The notes below the pieces were generated by a model. That model was not told where the DNA came from. It saw only the letters and a program-made list of their open reading frames with translations, and searched no databases. A stretch of DNA of 64,000 bases from positions 186,001-250,000 of the forward strand of contig JABCZI010000004.1 of NCBI GenBank assembly GCA_013289765.1. Reading direction: 5' to 3'. Source of the stretch: Acidobacteriota bacterium. Its GTDB lineage: Bacteria > Acidobacteriota > Terriglobia > Terriglobales > Acidobacteriaceae. Both the position numbers and the translations under genes were made by a program. The first letter of the stretch is position 1. Every line of letters starts with the position of its first letter. Positions 8,281 through 17,575 of this stretch are shown in pieces.

Positions 8281-9663
8281 GTGGGCACTCGGGCGACGAA
8301 TAACGGCACCGCGGCGGGTCACAGGAAACAATTGAGCCGTGCAAAGTTACTGGCTGGAGTTCTGGCCCTGGGATGGGCCTTGGCCAATGTGCCCGCAATG
8401 CGGGGCCAGTCTTCCGCATCGCAAACCCAACCAGGTCAAACCATCCCTGACGCGCCGTCGTCCGTCCAGCCGCCGGCAGCGAACCCCGAGCCCGCCCCGC
8501 CCCCAGCCAGGCCGGAAGAAAAGAAGGCGGAACCGGTGGCGAGAGATCCGTGGACAAACCAGCCTATCAACAAGACAGCACCGCCCGAAGCAGGCGCCTC
8601 GGGCGAAGGGACATCCTCTACGCCGCCGATGCCGCCGGTAAAAACGGTGCCCCCGGGCACGGCAAAAAGGGCGAATGCGCAGGAGCAGCTTTACACCTAC
8701 GTGGTTCACACCAACTTTGTCCAGGTTCCAGTCACAGTGAAAGATCGCGACGGGCGAAGAGTGGACGGACTGCTCTCCACCGATTTCACGGTCAAGGAAA
8801 ATGGCACCGAGCAGAAGCTGACATTTTTCACCGCCGATCCCTTCGCGCTCTCGGTCGCGATCGTGCTGGACACAGGCATGCCCGACGCGGCGCTGCAGAA
8901 AATTAATCAGACATTCTCTGCGCTGATCGCAGCGTTCGCCCCTTACGATGAAATCGCGCTCTATACCTATAGCAGCACGGTGAGCCAGGTCAGCGATTTT
9001 GCCGAACCCAGCCAGAAGCTAACCGCGCTTCTGAACCAGATGAAGACCGAGCGCGGCCATAATAATGGCCCGCCCGTGCTGAGCGGTCCTTTGGCTCCGA
9101 ATGGCCCTATTATCAATGGAATTCCAGTGGGCAGTCCCACCGAGCCCGTCTATACGCCTCCCAAGGAATCCCAGGTTCTCAACGATGCCATCCTTCGCGC
9201 CGCTCTCGACCTCAGCAAGCGCGACCGCACCCGCCGCAAAATCATCTTCGTGATCAGCGACGGTCGCGAATCCGGCAGCAAGGCCAGCTACAAAGATGTC
9301 CTGCGATTGCTGCTCTCGAATGAAGTCCAGGTGCAGGCGGTGGCCGTGGACAGCGCAGCCCTGCCGCTTTATGGCAAGATTGAACGATTGCATTTTCCCC
9401 ACGAGGGCTATGGCAATATCCTCCCCAAGTACACGGCAGCCACCGGCGGGGCACAATACACCGAACTTTCCCGCGGTGCGATCGAAGACATCTATGCTCA
9501 GGCTATGAGCGAGGCCCGCAACGAATACACGCTCGGCTACACCCCAACCCGCCCCAAAACTCCGACCACGGCGGCTTACCGCGAAATCGAGGTCGTGGTC
9601 CACAAGCCGGGTCTAAAAATAACCGCCAAGAACGGATATTATCCCGCGCCCGTCGCCAGGTAA
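8281..9663 (+). CDS. Secreted VWFA-related domain protein, second copy
   Basis: About 460 residues from a GTG at 8281. That start gives a positively charged leader and a hydrophobic signal core (LLAGVLALGWALA). An in-frame TTG at 8158 would add 41 residues and overlap the divergent gene's upstream region. After the signal comes a Pro/Ala/Glu-rich linker of ~90 residues, a beta-rich module with VTVKDRDGRRV and FTVKENGTEQ, then a VWA-type domain. The MIDAS is degenerate: the expected DxSxS reads DTGMP, so metal-dependent ligand binding may be lost. It shares its architecture with the gene at 6998-8119, on the opposite strand, and the two probably arose by duplication. Confidence 0.75.
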   Translation: MGTRATNNGTAAGHRKQLSRAKLLAGVLALGWALANVPAMRGQSSASQTQPGQTIPDAPSSVQPPAANPEPAPPPARPEEKKAEPVARDPWTNQPINKTAPPEAGASGEGTSSTPPMPPVKTVPPGTAKRANAQEQLYTYVVHTNFVQVPVTVKDRDGRRVDGLLSTDFTVKENGTEQKLTFFTADPFALSVAIVLDTGMPDAALQKINQTFSALIAAFAPYDEIALYTYSSTVSQVSDFAEPSQKLTALLNQMKTERGHNNGPPVLSGPLAPNGPIINGIPVGSPTEPVYTPPKESQVLNDAILRAALDLSKRDRTRRKIIFVISDGRESGSKASYKDVLRLLLSNEVQVQAVAVDSAALPLYGKIERLHFPHEGYGNILPKYTAATGGAQYTELSRGAIEDIYAQAMSEARNEYTLGYTPTRPKTPTTAAYREIEVVVHKPGLKITAKNGYYPAPVAR

Positions 9664-9932
9664 GTCACACTTTCGTTCGTTGTGAACAGTTCGTCGTGAA
9701 CCCCTCCTGCCCGGCGCTGGCGTGGCTTTCAGGGCACCCATAAGCTCAAAGTCCGTATCTGCCGTTCCGAACTGCTCCTCATCATTTAAGCCTCTGGGCA
9801 CGAACCCCACGCCATGGAGTCACCTGAGTAACCTGCCTCTAAGCCGGTGCGTGTGATATAAAAGCCCGAAGCCCCTATAGGGATATTTTTGGCGCGCGGC
9901 GGGCGTACGGCCCCGCGCGATTGAGGAAAGTC

Positions 9933-10520
9933 TTGAGTTTCATCAACTTCGCAGCCCGCGAGATTAATTGCAAAATCGTGTATTACGGCGCCGGGTTGGG
10001 CGGCAAAACCACGAACTTGCAGGTCATTTACCAGAAGACCGCGGAACAGCAGAAGGGCAAGATGATTTCGCTCGCCACCGAAACCGAGCGAACCTTGTTC
10101 TTCGATTTCCTACCGCTCGATCTGGGCTCGGTCCGCGGCTTCAAAACGCGCATCCATCTTTACACCGTGCCCGGCCAGGTCTTCTATGACGCCAGCCGCA
10201 AGCTGATTCTGCGCGGCGTCGACGGCATCGTCTTCGTCGCCGACTCGCAGGAACAGCGCATGGACGCGAACGTCGAAGCGCTCGACAATCTCATGTCGAA
10301 TCTCAAAGAGCACGGCTACGACTTCAACAAAATTCCCTACGTGCTGCAGCTCAACAAGCGCGACCTGCCAAATATTTTGTCAGTCGACGCCCTCAACAAA
10401 GAGCTGCGCAAGAAGAATGAGGCCGTCGTGGAAGCCGTCGCATTCCAGGGCACCGGAGTGTTTGAGACCCTGAAGGAAATCGCCAAGCAGGTGCTGACGG
10501 AATTAAAAGCTGGCGGTTAA
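9933..10520 (+). CDS. mglA: Ras-like small GTPase MglA
   Basis: A 195-residue cytoplasmic GTPase of the bacterial MglA family, which controls cell polarity and motility (type IV pili and gliding) in Myxococcus and related systems. Visible motifs are the P-loop [10 protein letters not shown] (residues 19-28), the family-specific TVPGQ switch region and NKRD for guanine recognition. I place the start at TTG 9933 because the family begins M-S-F-I-N-F; AGGA sits five bases upstream. The in-frame TTG at 9921 would add four residues. No MglB (the GAP partner) gene is adjacent, so its regulator is encoded elsewhere. PilT is encoded 28 kb away on the minus strand, consistent with a polar pilus system. 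Confidence 0.9.
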   Translation: MSFINFAAREINCKIVYYGAGLGGKTTNLQVIYQKTAEQQKGKMISLATETERTLFFDFLPLDLGSVRGFKTRIHLYTVPGQVFYDASRKLILRGVDGIVFVADSQEQRMDANVEALDNLMSNLKEHGYDFNKIPYVLQLNKRDLPNILSVDALNKELRKKNEAVVEAVAFQGTGVFETLKEIAKQVLTELKAGG

Positions 10521-10590
10521 AAACCGTTCTTGGTTTTCAGTTTTACTTCGATTTATCACTCGCACGGTTTGATTCCCCCCATCCAGAGTT

Positions 10591-12252
10591 TCAGAAGAAA
10601 AAAATCACATCGCCCGCCGCCGTTAGCTGACTCTTCTTCGTGCCGTTCTGGTAGGCCGGGTTATCGTAGGAGCGCTCGTAGCGCACCTCAGGACGAAACA
10701 GCACCGTAGTTCCAACCCAATGCCCCCAGCCGAACAAGTGCTCGGTGTAACGTGTCTTGGTTCCCGTGCGCTGGCCAACGATGTCGTCGAAGTATTCATT
10801 TCGAATGGAGATGTAGTTGTGCGGCCCAAACTGCCGCTCCAGATAATTCACCACCGCCCACTCTGGCGCGTAGCAGCTAAAAGCGATGTGGCTGTTGCAA
10901 TAGGCTCCGTTAGATCCCGTTTCGGCTTGAACCGGATCGACAGCAGGCAATCCAAATCCCGGTGGCGGACTGTACGCAAGGTTCGGCACCTGCTTCATCC
11001 ACTGGTACCAGGTCTCCGTCGACGTATGCCAGTTCTTGTCGATCACGTGATACCACGTCAGGTAATAGGCCTGCAGGTTGTTGTAGCCATACTTGCCGCT
11101 GTCCTTCCCTAGATTGGTCTCGTTATCGCAAAGGTAGAGATTATCCTTGCTGGCGTGCCATGAATATTGCACGCACCAGTTGAGCGTAAGCCGCGAGTCT
11201 GTCAGGTTCCACGGCGCGGTTTCGCAGCCCGGCGACAGTCCTACTTGGGTCGTCCAATGCGAGTTCAGCCTGGTCGTCGCCGTGACGCCGGTCTGGGTAT
11301 AGCAGTCAAACGTATAAAGCAATGAATGGCTGTAGGTATAGTTGTTGGGCGCGAGCTGCGCTTCGATGTCCGGCAGAGAAATATAACGTCCGATGCGAAC
11401 GTCCGTGCCCTGGCCAATGTGCGGGAAGTACAGGTCGAGATACATCATGACCGGATCGAAGCCATACTCTTTCCCCGGCGGGTGCCCCAGCAATTGCTGG
11501 CTGAAGTAGCCTTTTGCCGTGGTGAAACGGTAGTCGAGTCCCCACAACCCGGAAAGCCGGAATCCCCAATCAAAATGATCCGTTTGTACGGTGTCCGGTT
11601 GGCGCTCGATGTAGAGCACTTCCTGATCGGGTTCGATGGCGTTGGGCACTTCGTCGTAAGCCGTAGGAAAATTTTCGTATTTACCCAGTGATGGATTCAC
11701 TCCGCCTTTCGACGTGCTGAAGTTCCCGCCGACGTTCAGCCAGCCATAAATCTGAATCTTGCTCTTCTTCCAGGCGTCGCCGTGCGGCCCCTCCCAGAGC
11801 GCCGTCATCAAGGGACCAGCCTGCGTCCAAGGCTGGCCGATCGATACTGTGCCGCCGATCGGCCACGTGGTAAAGGGAAACGGCGGCCCGTTGACCGGTG
11901 CGGGATCTCCGCGAAACGCCGGTGCTGCGCTGCCATTCGCTGTGGGCTTCCAGTCGTCGGCGTATGCCTTGAAGAGTCGACGGAAGAAGCTGCCTTGATC
12001 CGCTCTTGTGTTGAGGCCTGTATTGACAGGATTTCCGCTGGAGGGCTCTGTCTGCTGAGGGATCGGTTCGGCCGGTGTTTTATCGCCCTCGTCAGACGCA
12101 AGCTCCGGTGTGGCGCGCGCCAACGCATCTGCCGTAACGCTCGGCGAAGCTCCCGTAATCGATTGACCAGAAGCCTCAGCCCCACAAAACAAAACTATGA
12201 CCGGCAGAAGACAAAGAAGCGCAGCCGAAGAAAACGATTTGAAAGAAATCAA
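10591..12252 (-). CDS. Outer membrane beta-barrel protein, porin-like (BBP2-type)
   Basis: A 553-residue protein with a signal peptide (about residues 1-29), a ~100-residue polar linker, and a long barrel rich in Trp/Tyr/Gly and alternating hydrophobic strands, ending in four phenylalanine-rich residues (VIFFF) as expected for BAM recognition. The pattern of KIQIYGWLNVGGN near the barrel start and conserved GFRLSGLWGLDYRFTTAKG fits the putative beta-barrel porin-2 family. It probably forms a channel in the outer membrane; the substrate is unknown. The start is TTG, supported by GGAGGG about nine bases upstream. It is convergent with mglA. Confidence 0.7.
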   Translation of the reverse strand: MISFKSFSSAALLCLLPVIVLFCGAEASGQSITGASPSVTADALARATPELASDEGDKTPAEPIPQQTEPSSGNPVNTGLNTRADQGSFFRRLFKAYADDWKPTANGSAAPAFRGDPAPVNGPPFPFTTWPIGGTVSIGQPWTQAGPLMTALWEGPHGDAWKKSKIQIYGWLNVGGNFSTSKGGVNPSLGKYENFPTAYDEVPNAIEPDQEVLYIERQPDTVQTDHFDWGFRLSGLWGLDYRFTTAKGYFSQQLLGHPPGKEYGFDPVMMYLDLYFPHIGQGTDVRIGRYISLPDIEAQLAPNNYTYSHSLLYTFDCYTQTGVTATTRLNSHWTTQVGLSPGCETAPWNLTDSRLTLNWCVQYSWHASKDNLYLCDNETNLGKDSGKYGYNNLQAYYLTWYHVIDKNWHTSTETWYQWMKQVPNLAYSPPPGFGLPAVDPVQAETGSNGAYCNSHIAFSCYAPEWAVVNYLERQFGPHNYISIRNEYFDDIVGQRTGTKTRYTEHLFGWGHWVGTTVLFRPEVRYERSYDNPAYQNGTKKSQLTAAGDVIFFF

Positions 12253-12474
12253 TGATGGAGCCCTCCAGCGGTAGGTTAACTAGCGCCGTATAAGGAACTC
12301 ATAAAGTTTCGATATAGAATTTCTATTGTTCTCACTCGTTTTTTCGCTTTGGGATTGCTTCCTGATTCCCGTTCCAGGACGTAACGCTCGCTTATTCGCA
12401 ACTCGTCTAGAATGGCAGCCTCACATCGGACAGGTGGCTGGAAGACAAGCCGCGTTCGGCGTAGGACATTCACG

Positions 12475-12696
12475 ATGAAGAAAAATGTCTGGAGGGCGGT
12501 GATCGAGGTGGCGTTCATCGTGTTTTTGTTTTATTCGAATCTCTTAATGGGAGAGTTTGAGCGCTCCGGCTTAGGGCAGAAGCGGGGGTTAGCCTGGGCA
12601 ATCGGAGATGTCTTTACCGCCGCCAATTTTGGAATTGCCATGATAGCCGCGCTCATCGGTTATAGCCTTTTTGAATTTCTTCGCAAGAAATTCTAG
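12475..12696 (+). CDS. Small inner-membrane protein, two transmembrane segments
   Basis: A 73-residue protein from the ATG at 12475, which has AGGA upstream. It has two hydrophobic segments (about residues 8-25 and 45-65), a short polar connection, and ends in Arg-Lys-Lys-Phe. I do not recognise a named family; proteins of this size and layout are frequent in acidobacterial genomes. An in-frame ATG further upstream (12412) would add 21 basic residues before the first helix and is less likely. The function is unknown. Confidence 0.55.
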   Translation: MKKNVWRAVIEVAFIVFLFYSNLLMGEFERSGLGQKRGLAWAIGDVFTAANFGIAMIAALIGYSLFEFLRKKF

Positions 12697-12754
12697 GCAA
12701 GCATGGCTCAGGTTCTTGGCGCTGAGAAACAGGAATAGTGCAGGAAGAGACAAA

Positions 12755-12892
12755 ATGCCAGACCGGAAAAATCACGGCCTGCGTATCATCCGCAGCGGTG
12801 AGCTCGACGCCAACACGCCGCAGACGCCCGGCATTCCGCAGGACGATCCTCTTCACTCGGCGCCGGGAAAGCCCCGAGCGGCGCAGTTTTAA
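12755..12892 (+). pseudogene. Probable 5' remnant of a cupin-domain gene
   Basis: A 45-residue reading frame with a good ribosome site (GGAAGAG) and an ATG at 12755. It opens with RIIRSGELDANTPQTPG, which as I recall is the conserved N-terminus of a small RmlC-like cupin family of about 130 residues. After this the sequence diverges and stops at 12890-12892, with no cupin histidine motifs. I therefore read it as a truncated or decayed cupin gene. Alternatively it could be a genuine short peptide. It lies between two small envelope-protein genes. Confidence 0.35.
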
Positions 12893-12954
12893 GTAATACC
12901 CAACCGGTGCTAACGCCTTGATTACGTCAACCGTTGAGTACAATCGTCCAGGGC

Positions 12955-13479
12955 ATGAACGCCGCCAAACCCATCTTGCTGGTAACTTTGTTTTTCTGCG
13001 CTGGAAATGCCTTCACGCAGCAGCAGAGTAAGGAGAGCGATGAGGAGCCTGCTGCAGTTGTTGAGCTCGGGGGAGCGGCTGCTCATGGTCTCACGGGCGA
13101 AGGTGCGAGCTTCGGCCCCACAGTCGCAGTTGAGGTTACGCCGATAGAGAACCGCCTGGAACTTGAGGCTGGCGTTACGGCGCTATTCCGAAGGCACTCC
13201 ACAGAATGGAGTGCCGATCTTCTTTTCAAAAAGCCTTGGACGCTCTCGAACAAAGCGGAGCTTATGGTCGGCATCGGGCCGGAGTGGATTCACGCAAGGC
13301 AATTGGGCATGACAACAAACTCACTCGGGGGTGAAGCCGTGGTGGATTTCATGTACTGGCCTTCATCCGGGAAACATAGATTCGGCTGGTATGTTGAACC
13401 CGGCTACGAATATAAGTTCGGGCCGGGACATGAGCAATCCCTTGGCGTAAACGGCGGCCTCTTGATCGCAATCCCGTGA
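12955..13479 (+). CDS. Putative outer-membrane beta-barrel protein, hypothetical
   Basis: About 174 residues from the ATG at 12955. There is an N-terminal signal segment (LLVTLFFCAGNAF), a short acidic linker, then alternating amphipathic strands with many Gly/Trp/Tyr residues, typical of an eight-stranded outer membrane barrel. The C-terminal GLLIAIP lacks the classical terminal aromatic residue. I do not recognise the family beyond the general OMP fold. A TTG at 12934 would add seven residues. It is followed by a strong hairpin shared with the convergent phosphatase gene. Confidence 0.6.
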   Translation: MNAAKPILLVTLFFCAGNAFTQQQSKESDEEPAAVVELGGAAAHGLTGEGASFGPTVAVEVTPIENRLELEAGVTALFRRHSTEWSADLLFKKPWTLSNKAELMVGIGPEWIHARQLGMTTNSLGGEAVVDFMYWPSSGKHRFGWYVEPGYEYKFGPGHEQSLGVNGGLLIAIP

Positions 13480-13573
13480 GTCATGGCGAAACCTCGCCCT
13501 CACTCCTAACATGAACCCGGCCCTGGGAGATTTCGTCTACGCTCCCTTGCCCGGCGTGCCTTTTGAACAAGAA

Positions 13574-13605
13574 ACAGGGGACGCCCGTGAAGAACGTCCC
13601 CCTGT
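13574..13605. terminator. Convergent hairpin terminator
   Basis: ACAGGGGACG pairs with CGTCCCCCTGT (one bulged C) between two convergent genes. A short T-rich stretch follows on the minus strand (TGTTTCTTG), so it probably terminates the phosphatase transcript and perhaps the plus-strand one too. Confidence 0.6.
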
Positions 13606-13627
13606 CGTTTACCGTTTTGCTGATTGC

Positions 13628-15343
13628 TTATTTGAGTTGCACCGCCGGGAGCACGCTCGTTCCCTCGGCTTGAACCGCGTCCAGGGCCGAAGGATCAAGG
13701 CCCAGGGCTTCGAGGATGGTAGGCGCCACCTGAACGGTCCCCACCGCTGCCCGCACCGTCTGGGCTCCGAAGTCCGGATGCGAGAGCAGCAGAACGACAT
13801 TGGTGTCGTCATGCGCAAACCCGCCGTGCTCGGCATGTTTCGCAGTGCTGCCGGAGTAAGTAACGCCGACATTCGGGGTCACGATGATGTCCGGCGTGCG
13901 CGGGTCCAGGTTGGGATCGTTGTAGTTCAGCGCAAGCGAGGGACCATAGTAGAACTGCCCCAGCGCGATTCCGGTGGCGGAGGCATTCGCTTCGAGGATT
14001 GGGACGGCGGAGCTCGTCTCGGAGGGACTATTCAGCCAGAGCAGCGAGACGTCGTCTTCTGTCGGTCCAATGCCGTTAGGGTTGTTGGTGGATTCAGACA
14101 TTGGAATAAAGCCCGCATTGGAGAGCAGCGTAGCTGGCGAAGTACCGTTGATAGTCTGACCGACGTAGCGGCTGGGATCAATGGGCGACTGGCCGTGCTT
14201 GGCAGTGATCACGATCAGAGTCGTATCGAAGAGCCCTTGTTTCTTCAGCTCGCTGACGAACGCCGCAATCGAAGCGTCGACGAACTGCAATTCATTCAGC
14301 AGCGCCGCGGTGGGTGTGCCGGCGGCATCCAGATATCCGCCCGTCACTCCGATGTTCTTTTCAATGACCTTCTGGCCCACGCTAACCGCCTGAAAGTTCA
14401 TGCCGAAGATGGTGGGAACCTGGGTCTGCTTGAGTCCGAGGTGGTCCTTGCCGTCGATCTCATTGAGGATCGCATCGACCTTCAAGGTGTCGTAGCACTG
14501 AATGTTCTGGAAGCTGACGTCCCATGCGGTCAGGTCGGCAGTTGGATCACGGATGGTGGCGCAGGAGATGCCTTGCGGCGTTGTCACGCCGGGAAGGGCG
14601 ATTACGTCGGAGTTGATTTCAGGGGCGTAGAAATCGTCCAGCGCCTTGGGGCCAAGACCAGAGGCGACCGAGGCATACGCCGGGTGCTTGTCGGACCATG
14701 CCGCGTAACCGCCAGACTGGTGAATCACGCTGAAGATGCTGTTCGCTCGGACAAAATCCCAGGGCATAACGGGATTGCAGCCATTCGCCGGGTCGCGGGG
14801 CAGGTGCTTGGGATCGATCGATGCGATGCCGCCGTCAGTGAGCGACGCGCCGGGCGCGCCACCGTTCAGCTTGGTCTTATCGAAGTCGATGCCTTCTTCG
14901 TACTCGGTCGTGAAACCCGTTACCGCAGCAGGGCAAGGACCGGGCCCGTTTCCATTGCCGGTCACCTCTTCAGGCCCGTCGAGGTTGCGGGCGTACGCGA
15001 CGTCGTAGTACACGCCGGTTAGGGCTGGGCTTCCGCCAGTGACGATCGCAGTCAGGCCGGGAAAGGAATCGGATGGTTTTGACGTGCTGGCAGCGACGTA
15101 GTTGACGCCCGTTGTGCCTAGAGCTGCCATCGCCGGGCAATAGGGTGCGCCATTGTTGACCGTGCTGACGCCGCTGGCGCAGTTCGCAAAATCAACCGCG
15201 TGCATTCCGTCGACGCTGATCAACAACACGCGTTTGATGTGGCCATGATGGCGGGAGTTGTGGTGGGAATCATTGTTCTGAGCGATTGCGGTGCCAACCG
15301 CGCAGACTGCCGTGAGGGAGAGTAACGCAAGTATCTTTTTCAT
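13628..15343 (-). CDS. Alkaline-phosphatase superfamily enzyme (phosphodiesterase/nucleotide pyrophosphatase type), secreted
   Basis: A 571-residue protein from ATG 15343 (AGAGGT upstream), with a signal peptide (MKKILALLSLTAVCAVGTAIA). The first domain opens RVLLISVDGMHAVD, the metal-binding aspartate of the alkaline-phosphatase / type I phosphodiesterase fold, followed by SDSFPG with a candidate nucleophile Ser or Thr. Later motifs TAKHGQSP and KHAEHGGFAHDD supply the second set of His/Asp metal ligands. It should hydrolyse phosphate mono- or diesters in the periplasm or outside the cell. The long spacer between motifs is typical of a capped member of the superfamily; the exact substrate is not visible. 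It forms its own transcription unit. Confidence 0.8.
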   Translation of the reverse strand: MKKILALLSLTAVCAVGTAIAQNNDSHHNSRHHGHIKRVLLISVDGMHAVDFANCASGVSTVNNGAPYCPAMAALGTTGVNYVAASTSKPSDSFPGLTAIVTGGSPALTGVYYDVAYARNLDGPEEVTGNGNGPGPCPAAVTGFTTEYEEGIDFDKTKLNGGAPGASLTDGGIASIDPKHLPRDPANGCNPVMPWDFVRANSIFSVIHQSGGYAAWSDKHPAYASVASGLGPKALDDFYAPEINSDVIALPGVTTPQGISCATIRDPTADLTAWDVSFQNIQCYDTLKVDAILNEIDGKDHLGLKQTQVPTIFGMNFQAVSVGQKVIEKNIGVTGGYLDAAGTPTAALLNELQFVDASIAAFVSELKKQGLFDTTLIVITAKHGQSPIDPSRYVGQTINGTSPATLLSNAGFIPMSESTNNPNGIGPTEDDVSLLWLNSPSETSSAVPILEANASATGIALGQFYYGPSLALNYNDPNLDPRTPDIIVTPNVGVTYSGSTAKHAEHGGFAHDDTNVVLLLSHPDFGAQTVRAAVGTVQVAPTILEALGLDPSALDAVQAEGTSVLPAVQLK

Positions 15344-15471
15344 GGTGACCTCTAGCGACAAATGGTAATGAAACGCAACACGGCCAAATGTTACGTAGAG
15401 TTGAATTGTTGGTTAAAAATTCCACCGGTGGGATGTGGAAAACCTGCTATCGAGGAAACCCGGCTCCAAAC

Positions 15472-15498
15472 TTGACACGCGCCGCTTTCCGCTATAGA
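15472..15498 (+). promoter_or_regulatory. Candidate sigma-70 promoter
   Basis: TTGACA (15472-15477) and TATAGA (15493-15498) are separated by 15 bases, a little short for the consensus. They point towards the frameshifted beta-propeller gene about 170 bases downstream. Confidence 0.35.
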
Positions 15499-15667
15499 GT
15501 CTCGCGGTTCGGTATTTCCCCTCCCCCGATTGCGTCGAGCACCGCAACCTGAGCAGTCCATTGCGGATTTTTTATGCCTTCTTTTCTAAACCCAACGAAC
15601 CTCCAGGGCATCGCCTGCGTTTCGATCTTTCTGCAGCAATTCTTTGCTTTCGACTCAGGAGGGCAGC

Positions 15668-17142
15668 ATGACGATCACCAAGACTGTATTCCAAGGATTG
15701 CGGCGCTTAGGTTTGGGGTTGAACATAGTTCTCGTGCTGGCAGTATTTTGCTCTAGCCAGACTGTCACGCTGTCAGCAAAGTCCGGCCCTCCCACAACCA
15801 AGACTCTGCTTTCGGGCAGCGGCTTCTCACCCTTCGCCGAGATTTACATCTATTTCGACAGCTTTTTCCTGACCTTCGTGAATGCCGATAGCTCAGGATC
15901 ATTCTCGAAAGTCGCAGTGCAGGTCCCGGCTTACGCGGTGCCGGGAACGCATTGGTTCAGCGCCGAGCAAATCTCGAATCAGACCGGCGCACAGGCGCCG
16001 TTCAATGTCATTACCAATTGGTTGGAGGAAGGCTTCGTTCCAAACGGCACACGCTTCAACCCATATGAAAACGTGCTCAACACGGGCACTGTAAGCGGGC
16101 TTGACGTGAATTGGGCCGCGATCGGGGTCAACGGGACTGGCTCGACGCTGGCGAACGGCGTGCTCTATGTCGGCTCCTCCGGAGGCAACCTCTATGCGCT
16201 GAACGCCACGACTGGACATGTGAGGTGGTCTTACACAACCGGTGCGGGAGTGGCTCGACGCCCGCGGTGGCGAATGGTCTGGTCTACTTTGGCTCCGGAG
16301 ACAATAATGTGTACGCCCTGAACGCCACGACCGGCGCCAAAGTATGGAACTACACGACCGGCGGCGCGGTGGATTCTTCGCCCGCTGTAGCCGGCGGCGT
16401 AGTTTATATAGGCTCGAACGACAACAACGTATACGCGCTGAATGCCAAGACCGGTGCACTGCTGTGGAGCTGCAACGTGAACGGCGTAATGTTCACCGCG
16501 CTCGCCGTTTCACAGGTATACGGCCTGGTTTATGTTGCCGTTTCCGGCAATGACTTTAGTGGGGCAGTCTACGCGCTCAGCACCTCGAACGGCACAGTGG
16601 CGTGGAGCGTCAATTTTGGAGGCTTCGCCATACCCGCATCTCCCGCCGTGGTCAACGGGAAAGTCTATACCGGCAACTTCAATAACGGAATCTATGCCCT
16701 CAATGTCATCACAGGTACACAGGAGTGGGCCAACGCCGCGACCGGCGCAATTGAATCTGCCCCTGCCGTGGCCAATGGGATCGTTTTCGTCAACTCCACC
16801 GATGGGCACCTCTATGAGTTCAACGCCGCTAATGGAGGTTTCCTGCGGACGGCGGTCATCGCCAACAATTTGAATTCCTCGCCCGCCGTCGCCAATGGTG
16901 TGGTGTACGTCACTTCGCCGGACAGTAACGTATATGCGTTCGACGTCAGCAGCCTCACCAACCTCTGGCAATACCCGACGGGAAACAGCGTGACTGCCTC
17001 CCCTATCGTGGCGAACGGGGTGTTGTACGCCTGTTCAAATGACGGCAACGTCTACGCCTTCGAGCTGCCCAACGCTCCGGCGGCCCCATCGCGGCGCCCG
17101 GACCTGAGAACCCTAAAACCAGTCTCGGCCCCAGGGCGGTGA
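15668..17142 (+). pseudogene. Secreted PQQ-like beta-propeller repeat protein, frameshifted
   Basis: Two overlapping reading frames together encode one ~491-residue protein. The first frame (15668 to ~16250; AGGAGG upstream of ATG) has a signal peptide, a beta-sandwich with SGSGFSPFAEIYIYFD, and the first propeller blade. The second frame (~16255 to 17142) continues with repeated blades of the form NVYALNATTGA and SSPAVANGVVY, about 40 residues each. The frames join cleanly if one G is added at 16252-16253 (GTGGCTCG), giving a perfect blade. So either a single-base deletion inactivated the gene or this is a sequencing error. The intact product would be an extracytoplasmic WD40/PQQ-like propeller without visible enzyme residues. 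Confidence 0.75.
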
Positions 17143-17229
17143 AATCACATTCCGAAGAGCGGTCCGTGTACTCTCGCGGTTTTCGTTGCGTGGGAACTGA
17201 TTCTGCCGATGTCTCTGGTTTTGTTTCAG

Positions 17230-17288
17230 GCGTCCCTCCGGGACGCGCTTAGATTCTTGAGGAGCCTTCCCGCCAGCGGACTGGCGGG
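17230..17288. repeat. Double-hairpin intergenic repeat
   Basis: Two perfect hairpins, GCGTCCC/GGGACGC with a 3-base loop (17230-17246) and CCCGCCAG/CTGGCGGG with a 4-base loop (17269-17288), are joined by an AT-richer spacer. The layout resembles the three-hairpin element at 59917-59996. The rest of the gap 17143-17575 shows no coding signal. Confidence 0.5.
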
Positions 17289-17575
17289 CTACCATCAGCG
17301 ATGCCCTACACGCGAATTCCGACGGAGGGCACACGGACGACTGGACGTGAGGCCATTTGCTCCAACTGGCGTTACATCGCCATTGCACTCATTGACCCCG
17401 GCTCGGCAATTTCTCAAACAGTGCAATCCCTGTGGGTGTTGAAAAAGTCACTGCAATTAGGAAGCAGAGATAGGGCTGGGCCTATGTCGGCCCGATTCCC
17501 CGATTCTGTGTTCCCTTTCGTCACTTGTGAACCCTCCTTAACCACTGCAAAATTGCCCGAAACAGGGAGGCTTTA

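Noticed and set aside
13511-15022. 503-residue plus-strand reading frame opposite the phosphodiesterase gene
   Set aside because: It is antisense to a well-supported enzyme with signal peptide and metal motifs, and its product has no recognisable domain. Long antisense frames are expected at this GC content.
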